Shown here piece by piece: positions 1 to 4,114 of a stretch of 5,110 nt of DNA. Origin of the DNA: Syntrophorhabdaceae bacterium PtaU1.Bin034 (lineage in GTDB: Bacteria > Desulfobacterota_G > Syntrophorhabdia > Syntrophorhabdales > WCHB1-27); assembly GCA_002067405.1 (NCBI GenBank), contig MVRP01000262.1:1-5110 (forward strand), given 5' to 3'. A program made the translations under genes and the position numbers. The notes below the pieces were generated by a model. The model worked only from the letters and a program-made list of their open reading frames with translations. It was not told the DNA's origin and ran no database searches. Within the stretch, counting starts at the first letter, position 1. Each line of letters opens with the position of its first letter.

Positions 1-476
1 GGGACCCAGTCCGACGCCTCGTCGCACAGGTAATGGACCGTTTTCCCGCCGGACAGATTCACGGCAGCGGTCCAGAGGGGATAGTCGGGGGAGGGAACGA
101 GCATTTCATCGCCGTTGTTGAGAAGGCCCTGCATGGATAGCATGATCATCTCGCTCACGCCGTTGCCTACGTAAATATCCTCGATCTCCACGCCTTCGAT
201 GCCTCGAAGCTGACACTCCTGCATGATTGCCTTTCGTGCCGAAAAAAGCCCCTTTGAATCACCATAAGGGATGGCAGACCTGATATTGACGAGGACATCG
301 TGTATGATCTCGTCAGGTGCGCTGATGCCGAAAGCAGGAGGGTTCCCGCTGTTGAGCTTGAGGATCGTGTATCCCTCTTCCTCGAGCCGTTTTGCCTCCT
401 TGAGCAAGGGGCCCCGGATCTCGTAGCACACGTTGTCGAGCTTATTTGACCTTCGGATTTCCTTTTCATGTCTCAT
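1..476 (-). CDS. alaA: Alanine-synthesising aminotransferase AlaA, N-terminal part (cut by the left edge)
   Basis: This is a fold-type I, PLP-dependent class I/II aminotransferase. AlaA enzymes transfer the amino group of glutamate to pyruvate to make alanine in the cytoplasm. About 158 residues are visible, and the catalytic lysine region lies beyond the window edge. The reading matches E. coli AlaA, as I recall it, almost segment by segment: KLDNVCYEIRGPLLKEAKRL near residues 12-31, LKLNSGNPPAFG near 39-50, the GDSKGLFSARKAIMQ block near 72-86, YVGNGVSEMI near 101-110, and DEMLVPSPDYPLWTAAVNLS near 122-141. The ATG at 476 is preceded by AAGGA about six bases upstream, and the protein begins just before the family's conserved KLDNVCY, so the start is well supported. 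An extended -10 promoter lies 63 bases upstream, so the gene is probably transcribed separately from the DUF72 gene. The family call is firm; AlaA rather than a close paralogue is likely. Confidence 0.93.
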   Translation of the reverse strand, partial: MRHEKEIRRSNKLDNVCYEIRGPLLKEAKRLEEEGYTILKLNSGNPPAFGISAPDEIIHDVLVNIRSAIPYGDSKGLFSARKAIMQECQLRGIEGVEIEDIYVGNGVSEMIMLSMQGLLNNGDEMLVPSPDYPLWTAAVNLSGGKTVHYLCDEASDWV

Positions 477-538
477 GGTGTCCTTGAAAAACCTCCCCAC
501 GCTCTTCTGGCAACGCTTTCTTTCTTTAAGTGCGTTTC

Positions 539-547
539 ATTATAGCA
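539..547 (-). promoter_or_regulatory. Extended -10 promoter for alaA
   Basis: Read on the minus strand this is TGC-TATAAT, a perfect sigma-70 -10 hexamer with the TGn extension. There is no convincing -35 hexamer 16-18 bases upstream, as is usual for extended -10 promoters. Transcription would start near position 532 and give a leader of about 55 bases before the alaA ATG at 476. Confidence 0.55.
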
Positions 548-621
548 GAATAAGCACGCCGGCGCATCAGGCGAGGTCACGACAGGCGGCCTTGCCACTT
601 ATGTCGTGCGCCCTGTCACCG

Positions 622-690
622 GTTACCGCAACGATTGAGGCGTGCAGGAAGGTATGCGAGGCAACCCTCGAAGACCGGTAACGCGTTTTT
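622..690. repeat. Inverted repeat enclosing a small hairpin between alaA and the DUF72 gene
   Basis: GTTACCG (622-628) is complementary to CGGTAAC (676-682), with a small perfect hairpin CGAGG-CAAC-CCTCG (657-670) inside. ACCGGT also occurs at both arms. On the plus strand the right arm is followed by GCG and five T's (686-690), which looks like a terminator tail, although no plus-strand gene leads into it. On the minus strand it lies just after the DUF72 stop at 705. The outer stem is only seven pairs over a long loop, so it may be chance. The rest of 477-704 shows only the alaA promoter and leader. Confidence 0.3.
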
Positions 691-704
691 ACAAGGCCTT
701 CACC

Positions 705-1397
705 TTATCTCATTTGACGGAAAGAGGCCGACATCTTCGGTCCCAGCGCTTCGGGCTCATGCTTGAAGAAAACGTAGGCACTCTCCCACTCCTGAGATGC
801 GATTTTGCTTCGCCAGGCAGAAAGATCGAGGTCGCAATAGTATGTCTGCCGAAGGCGGAGATAACCCCACCCGGCTTTCCAGATCATGTCAGGCGTCGTC
901 CCCTGCTCTCTATCGGTGATACAAAAAACACAGCCCCTGGACCGAAGGAGATCGAAGGTCTCTCTGTTTAGCCAGGCACCATGCCGAAACTCGAATGCTG
1001 CTCGCCTGCCGGAAAGAAGACCGACGAACTCTTCCAGCCGCGAAAACTCATAACGAAAAGTCGCGGGAAACTGAAAAAGAACAGGACCGAGCTTCCTTCC
1101 CAGGACCGAGGTAATCGTCAGAAATTGCTCTGTCTCCCTCTCCACGTCCGTGAGTCGCTTGTCATGGGTTATGGTCCTCGGTGCCTTAAGGGCAAATACG
1201 AAATCCTCCGGAACCTGCGCGGCCCATCCCTCAAGGAGGACTCGATTTGGCATGCGGTAAAATGTGCTGTTGATCTCTACCGCATTGAAGCGAGCCGAAT
1301 AAAAGTGGAGCATTTCCCTCGGAGAGATCTTCTCGGGATAGAACTTCCCCTTCCATTCCTTGTACGCAAATCCGCTTGTCCCGACATAGAGCCTCAC
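705..1397 (-). CDS. DUF72 family protein (YecE-like TIM-barrel)
   Basis: This is a DUF72 protein. The family adopts a TIM-barrel-like fold, and its reaction is unknown. Numbering from the GTG at 1397 gives 230 residues, close to the usual family length. Family landmarks in order are VGTSGFAYKEWKGKFYPEKI (5-24), EINSTFYRMP (41-50), FALKAPRTITHDKRL (68-82), LGPVLFQFPATF (103-114), AFEFRHGAW (134-142), WGYLRLR (177-183) and YVFFKHEPEALGP (208-220). The frame stays open upstream to a TTG at 1532 and has another GTG at 1469. Those extra residues (LSFGIPASEKN and onward) resemble nothing in the family, and DUF72 proteins normally begin right at the VGTSGF strand, so the GTG at 1397 is preferred. 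It lacks a Shine-Dalgarno sequence, but a promoter ends six bases before it. The gene lies downstream of, and in the same direction as, the PEGA and BamE-like pair. No role linked to them is known. Confidence 0.87.
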   Translation of the reverse strand: MRLYVGTSGFAYKEWKGKFYPEKISPREMLHFYSARFNAVEINSTFYRMPNRVLLEGWAAQVPEDFVFALKAPRTITHDKRLTDVERETEQFLTITSVLGRKLGPVLFQFPATFRYEFSRLEEFVGLLSGRRAAFEFRHGAWLNRETFDLLRSRGCVFCITDREQGTTPDMIWKAGWGYLRLRQTYYCDLDLSAWRSKIASQEWESAYVFFKHEPEALGPKMSASFRQMR

Positions 1398-1403
1398 ACG
1401 CTG

Positions 1404-1432
1404 AGTATAGTGCCCGCCATTCCCTGATTCAA
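1404..1432 (-). promoter_or_regulatory. Sigma-70-type promoter abutting the DUF72 start
   Basis: On the minus strand TTGAAT (1427-1432) and TATACT (1404-1409) are separated by exactly 17 bases, matching the consensus at four and five of six positions. The usual distance from the -10 hexamer puts transcription start at 1397, the first base of the GTG start codon. This explains the missing ribosome site and predicts a leaderless message. It also separates the DUF72 gene from the upstream pair, which ends at 1583. Nothing else is visible in 1433-1582. Confidence 0.5.
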
Positions 1433-1582
1433 CGCATCCAAAAGATACGTGCGGTTCCGCTCCTCTCACCCGCAGAACTTCTTTTTCGTGTACAGTGTTC
1501 TTTTCGGATGCGGGAATGCCGAAAGAAAGCAACGGATGGATGATCCGCCCCGGACTGCAACTTGGTGACGTTTTGCCATCAT

Positions 1583-2062
1583 TCAGGGACGGCGCAAAGG
1601 ATGGGCACGATAGAATGTCTTCTCGAAAGCCATCAGCGTGGTCATGTCCTCGCTTTCGGATATCGTAACCACGAGTGGCAAACCCGTATCATCGTCCTTG
1701 CCTTCCAGCCGGAATAACCCTTGTTCGCTTTCGAGCAGGGTAAAGCCAATCTTTTTAAGATGGTCCGCGGCTCCGGAGGCGCCACGACCCTTGAAAATGT
1801 AGGCTTGCCCCGCCACCCGCTGTTTCTCGTCATAGATAAAGCCCGCTCCGATCAGTGGCGCTGCTTCTATCCGGTACACATCCATCCTTAGCCCGGCATC
1901 AAGATCATCCTGCCCGTCGGGCTGTCCCAAGAGGGCTACGACCTGTGTCTTTTCCATGAGCACCTGGACCTTGTCCAAATTCGTCACATCAGCCGTTCCC
2001 GCCCGGGCGCCTGTCACGAGAACCGAAAGAATGGCTATGAGCGAAAGAATTCTGAGATTCAT
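1583..2062 (-). CDS. Small exported protein with a BamE/SmpA-like domain
   Basis: This is an uncharacterised 159-residue protein, probably periplasmic. Residues 1-21 form a typical signal peptide: Arg at 4, a hydrophobic core (ILSLIAILSVLV) and an ARA cleavage site before Gly22. There is no lipobox cysteine. Residues 28-65 (TNLDKVQVLMEKTQVVALLG, then QPDG and MDVYRIE) resemble the BamE/SmpA/OmlA pattern, in which a short helix is followed by 'kt.V..lLG.P' and beta strands. Segments after that (GFIYDEKQRVAGQAYIF, 74-90; LPLVVTISESEDM, 128-140) fit the beta strands of a small alpha/beta domain. The start is secure: AGGGGAG lies seven bases before the ATG and overlaps the TAG stop of the PEGA gene 12 bases upstream, so the two are almost certainly co-transcribed and coupled. 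A BamE-like fold is inferred from the pattern only. A role in outer-membrane assembly is not shown. Confidence 0.8.
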   Translation of the reverse strand: MNLRILSLIAILSVLVTGARAGTADVTNLDKVQVLMEKTQVVALLGQPDGQDDLDAGLRMDVYRIEAAPLIGAGFIYDEKQRVAGQAYIFKGRGASGAADHLKKIGFTLLESEQGLFRLEGKDDDTGLPLVVTISESEDMTTLMAFEKTFYRAHPLRRP

Positions 2063-2074
2063 GATATGTCTCCC

Positions 2075-2827
2075 CTATTTGAAAAATACATCGAGCAGAT
2101 CCACCAAACCGGCCGGATTTGCGCTCACGCCTACGGATGAACCTGATTTCTCGGTTACCCGGGTGCCGTCACCCTTCGTGTATGTTCTCGTCGAGGATGA
2201 TGTCTGCCAGGTTTTCTCGAGAGGTTTTGCGTTGGAAAGGGCTGCTGCTGCGCCGGTTTTCACGGCTTCACGCGTGAGCGCCCCCTGGTTCACGGGCGCA
2301 GAGGCAGGGGCCTGATACGGTTGGTTCTGGGGGTAAGCCAAAGGTTGTCCTGCGGCCGGGGCATTGCCGGAAGAGGGCGGGGGTGTGGGAAGCACGTCGG
2401 GCGGCGGACCATAGAGCGGGTAGAGCGTGATACTTATTATCGGAGGCACGAGTATATAAGCCTCCCCCGATTTTTCCTGGCTGTCGATGGCATTGAAACC
2501 GCTATTCATTCCCATTCTCGCGTCCTTGAAAAAAAGCCCCGAATTGACTCCTGAGCGGATGGCGTTCAACATCACCTTGTCCTGCTGGTACTGCCTTGTG
2601 ATCTGCACGTCTTCCTGGCGGTAGTTGTCTTTTATGAGCGTGAGGATGTGGTCCCGGGTTCGCTCCAGAGATACTGTTGTCGGTGAATACCCGACAAATA
2701 CACCATCTGCAAAGACCTTCGCTCCGACCGGATTTGTCGACACCGGCACGTCCTGTTTCAGAACGGGAGCGGAACAGCCGAAGCTCAGCACGGCGACTGC
2801 GAGAAGCGCATATATCATTTTGTTCAT
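2075..2827 (-). CDS. PEGA-domain lipoprotein with proline-rich linker
   Basis: This is a probable lipoprotein of 250 residues. Residues 1-18 (MNKMIYALLAVAVLSFGC) form a signal peptide ending in a lipobox-like site with Cys18 as the lipidation residue. The Phe at -2 is unusual. Residues 28-75 match a PEGA domain: VPVSTNPVGAKVFADGVFVG, then YSPTTVSLERTRDHILTL. This small beta fold is common in bacterial envelope proteins and thought to hold protein or carbohydrate contacts. A middle region (85-138) is followed by a Pro/Gln/Ala-rich linker (139-181, including GPPPDVLPTPPP) and a Ser/Thr-rich tail ending in LVDLLDVFFK. The frame could begin at a GTG at 2836, but GAGGTGG lies five bases before the ATG at 2827 and the signal peptide is complete from there. 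A 14-codon ORF overlaps this start by ATGA. The BamE-like gene follows after 12 bases. The ligand and function are unknown. Confidence 0.86.
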   Translation of the reverse strand: MNKMIYALLAVAVLSFGCSAPVLKQDVPVSTNPVGAKVFADGVFVGYSPTTVSLERTRDHILTLIKDNYRQEDVQITRQYQQDKVMLNAIRSGVNSGLFFKDARMGMNSGFNAIDSQEKSGEAYILVPPIISITLYPLYGPPPDVLPTPPPSSGNAPAAGQPLAYPQNQPYQAPASAPVNQGALTREAVKTGAAAALSNAKPLEKTWQTSSSTRTYTKGDGTRVTEKSGSSVGVSANPAGLVDLLDVFFK

Positions 2828-2868
2828 GCTATCCACCTCATTTCCTTGAACATCGTCTTCGGTTTCAT
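2824..2868 (-). CDS. 14-residue leader ORF overlapping the PEGA gene start
   Basis: The sequence AGGAGG (2875-2880) stands six bases before an ATG that opens MKPKTMFKEMRWIA and stops at TGA. The stop overlaps the lipoprotein ATG as ATGA. This ribosome site is stronger than the lipoprotein's own GAGGTGG, so ribosomes should load here first and reach the lipoprotein start by re-initiation. The peptide is basic and too short for a fold, and has no run of one amino acid that would suggest classical attenuation. It may be a translational leader, or the original N terminus of the lipoprotein separated by a one-base shift. It could also be a fortuitous ORF behind a good Shine-Dalgarno sequence. Confidence 0.45.
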   Translation of the reverse strand: MKPKTMFKEMRWIA

Positions 2869-2889
2869 GTATGTCCTCCTAGCTTCCTT

Positions 2890-2918
2890 TTTTTACGATA
2901 TTTCTTTTCCCTGAGCAA
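2890..2918 (-). promoter_or_regulatory. Weak candidate promoter for the leader ORF, PEGA and BamE-like operon
   Basis: On the minus strand TTGCTC (2913-2918) and TAAAAA (2890-2895) are 17 bases apart, matching consensus at four of six positions each. Transcription would start near 2883, about 15 bases before the leader ATG and just upstream of AGGAGG. The match is modest, but it lies in the right place and in an A-rich stretch. Confidence 0.3.
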
Positions 2919-3396
2919 CAGAAATGTGGGAAGACGGACGTGCGGGCATGTCGGCGGCAATTCCCGATGTGAAAATACTCGGAAACGCAGGTAAGGCGGC
3001 TCAGGGGTTGACGACCTTCTCCCCAGCCGGCCGCAAAGGTGTCCCTGCAAGCAGGTGCAGGTCAATTTCGAGGAATATCGCGTAGTCAAATAGTACTTGA
3101 GGTCGCATGTAAACTTATGATATTATTAATAATTAGTGGTCTTTTTCGTCTCCTCGCCGGTATTCTCAAAGCGGTTCGGTCAGGCACCTTCCCCTATTCT
3201 CTCAATGGCTGGTCTATGGGAACAACACCTGACGTTCTTTGTCGGAAAAGAATAGCCAGCTTTTTGATCCATTTCCGAAGAAAGGTTTTTCGAGCCGCGG
3301 CACCGGAGGGTATCGATCGGCGAGGCCGTCCGCCACGCGAGCAGGTTTTCTGTAAATATGCGTCAGCCGGGTTAATAAAGGACAGAAAGGGGGCCA
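2919..3396. other. Gene-poor region between divergent transcription units
   Basis: No convincing gene was found in these roughly 480 bases. ORFs on both strands have shadow-like composition (rich in Arg, Cys and Ser), lack ribosome sites and match no family I recognise. Notable sequence: a perfect inverted repeat CCTGC-AA-GCAGG (3044-3055), followed by a further TGCAGG; a plus-strand promoter-like pair at 3097-3126; a 12-base AT palindrome at 3122-3133; and short GC-rich stretches around 3290-3345 with no clear terminator. The region probably holds the promoters of the two divergent units, and possibly a small RNA. Confidence 0.5.
3097..3133 (+). promoter_or_regulatory. Candidate promoter with overlapping AT palindrome
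   Basis: TTGAGG (3097-3102) and TATTAT (3121-3126) are 18 bases apart, matching consensus at four and five of six positions. The -10 lies inside the perfect palindrome ATTATTAATAAT (3122-3133), which could be an operator or simply AT-rich promoter sequence. It points toward the small plus-strand gene, but its start is about 345 bases away, so a long leader or an intervening small RNA would be needed. No closer promoter stands out. Confidence 0.35.
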
Positions 3397-3481
3397 ATGG
3401 AACATGAAATTGTAGTCGAAAGCCGGCAGTACAAAGGTCGAGCTGTTCGACGACGGATACAAGAAGGAGGAGTTCGGATGA
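3397..3481 (+). pseudogene. Possible broken small ORF just ahead of the 58-residue gene
   Basis: Behind AAAGGGGG (3386-3393) an ATG at 3397 reads MEHEIVVESRQY and then becomes an Arg-rich run (KGRAVRRR) unlike a normal protein. In the next frame, from about 3428 to 3481, the sequence reads STKVELFDDGYKKEEFG and stops at a TGA that overlaps the next gene's ATG as ATGA. That segment uses almost only G- or C-ending codons and looks like a real C terminus. Dropping one base near 3433-3438 (AAAGG) would join the halves into a 27-residue protein. Alternatively, the second frame has its own ATG at 3404 but meets an amber TAG at codon 4. The gene may be a relic, or the sequence may carry an indel error. 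Confidence 0.3.
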
Positions 3482-3654
3482 ACGAGAAGCTCGGCATCAG
3501 AAGAACGCTTCTCTCCAGGGATATCGAAGAATTACGGGAAGAGCTGAACATTGCGACGGTGTTCGGAGAAGCGAAACGGGTGAGGAAATTCACCATGAGG
3601 CTTCTATATCTCGGCCTGAAAGGTCGTGTTGACGCCAAGACATTTGGTAAATAG
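3478..3654 (+). CDS. Small basic helical protein of 58 residues, unknown function
   Basis: I do not recognise this family. The protein starts MNEKLGIRRTLLSRDIEELR and ends VDAKTFGK. It is rich in Arg, Lys, Glu and Leu, has no signal peptide or membrane segment, and is predicted by eye to be largely helical (residues 12-50), so it is probably cytoplasmic. The start is chosen because AAGGAGG (3464-3470) sits seven bases before the ATG, one of the best ribosome sites in the window. The same frame is open back to an ATG at 3397, but those 27 extra residues are Arg-rich and read like an off-frame shadow of a better-looking segment. It is the only plus-strand gene here, converging on the lipoprotein gene with 44 bases between stops. 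It may be coupled to the broken ORF just upstream through ATGA. Confidence 0.6.
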   Translation: MNEKLGIRRTLLSRDIEELREELNIATVFGEAKRVRKFTMRLLYLGLKGRVDAKTFGK

Positions 3655-3672
3655 ACAAGAACCCCACTGATC

Positions 3673-3700
3673 AAAAAGCCCTGCCGCTCCGTGAGAGCCT
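3673..3700 (-). terminator. Weak candidate terminator after the small lipoprotein gene
   Basis: Directly after the TAG stop on the minus strand, AGGCTCT (3694-3700) can pair with AGGGCTT (3676-3682) across an 11-base loop. This gives seven pairs, two of them G-T, and the stem runs into a T5 tract (3673-3677). An alternative shorter stem, GCTC with GAGC, lies inside it. The stem is imperfect, so confidence is low. No terminator is seen for the converging plus-strand gene. Confidence 0.3.
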
Positions 3701-4081
3701 ACTTACCTGAGGCGGGGCCTACAGTCACATAAACATCCGCGTCTTTACGCTTACCGATGTAATCTCCCGGGGGATAGCGCCTTGCCACTTCTGCGTGGTA
3801 TTTGTACGGCACATCAGTGTCAATGGTGAGGACTACGTAGTTGCGGGTGTCCAGCCTGATGCTAGATGGGAGAGTGCTCGAGCTCTGCCAGGTGCCCTCC
3901 CAGGGGTAGAACCAGATCCTTCGGTTCGAGTCCCAGTACACGGCTTCTACGGGAAAGTAGTTGTAAATATAGGATTTTTTTGCGCGGTATTTTGACTTAC
4001 TTCAACACAGCCGAAGCCGACAGCCATCAGGATGAGACATGCCGTGCAAATTCCAAGCGGATTTCCTTTCAATCCTCGCAT
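3699..4081 (-). pseudogene. Small lipoprotein gene with a one-base frameshift at a run of seven A's
   Basis: The ATG at 4081 opens MRGLKGNPLGICTACLILMA followed by VGFGC. This is a lipoprotein signal with Cys25, and a polypurine ribosome site stands six bases upstream. This frame ends early at a TAG (3947-3949), after 44 residues. From the A7 run (3975-3981) onward the adjacent frame reads KKSYIYNYFPVEAVYWDSNR, then RIWFYPWEGTW, TLPSSIRL, VVLTIDTDVPYKYH and RRYPPGDY, and stops at 3699. This tail has the style of a family of small envelope proteins I recall from Desulfobacterota and relatives ('YY(F)P...VYYD..R..YFY..G.W...LP..I...TD.PY.....YPPG'). Adding one A gives one continuous 127-residue lipoprotein. 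The gene is therefore a recent pseudogene, a sequencing error, or expressed by slippage. A separate start at the GTG at 3941 would yield 80 residues with no signal peptide and no ribosome site. It follows the large gene by 33 bases. Confidence 0.75.
3975..3981 (-). other. A7 homopolymer at the lipoprotein frameshift
   Basis: On the coding strand the zero frame reads GCG CAA AAA AAT CCT. A -1 slip, or one added A, gives CAA AAA AAA TCC TAT, which enters the long downstream frame. Such A runs are known sites of polymerase slippage, ribosomal -1 slippage, replication-driven phase variation and sequencing indels. The sequence alone cannot choose among these. Confidence 0.6.
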
Positions 4082-4087
4082 CCGGTT

Positions 4088-4105
4088 CTCCTCCTCCCCT
4101 CCTTT
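4088..4105 (-). promoter_or_regulatory. Polypurine ribosome-binding tract of the small lipoprotein gene
   Basis: On the minus strand the bases AAAGGAGGGGAGGAGGAG precede the ATG at 4081. They contain three overlapping Shine-Dalgarno matches, the nearest six bases from the start codon. The tract fixes the start and suggests strong initiation. It also lies in the 33-base gap after the large gene, so the two genes are probably in one operon. Confidence 0.65.
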
Positions 4106-4114
4106 GCAAAGAAT

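Noticed and set aside
591..600. Ten-base repeat CTTGCCACTT also found at 3781-3790
   Set aside because: A shared 10-mer is expected by chance in a window of this size, and the second copy lies inside the lipoprotein coding region.
433..971. Two overlapping plus-strand ORFs opposite alaA and DUF72
   Set aside because: They are antisense shadows of well-supported genes and the spacer between them, with no ribosome site and no recognisable motif.
981..1427. Plus-strand ORF of 148 codons
   Set aside because: It lies wholly opposite the DUF72 gene, whose conserved blocks explain this DNA.
1398..1532. Longer DUF72 start at the TTG (1532) or GTG (1469)
   Set aside because: The added residues resemble nothing in the family, no ribosome site precedes either codon, and a good promoter lies between them and the conserved start.
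2865..3089. Minus-strand ORF of 74 codons ahead of the PEGA gene
   Set aside because: Its composition is Arg, Cys and Pro-rich with no motif, and it runs over the AGGAGG and candidate promoter of the PEGA operon.
3039..3407. Plus-strand ORF of 122 codons with a hydrophobic stretch (LMILLIISGLFRLL)
   Set aside because: It starts at a GTG with no clear evidence for initiation, and the internal ATG at 3117 has no well-placed ribosome site. The second half is rich in Arg and Cys with poor codon use, the hydrophobic part arises from the AT-rich promoter-like sequence, and no family is recognised.
3194..3674. Three minus-strand ORFs opposite the 58-residue gene and its upstream region
   Set aside because: They overlap one another and the plus-strand gene with its good ribosome site, have low-complexity Ser/Arg/Pro composition and show no motifs.
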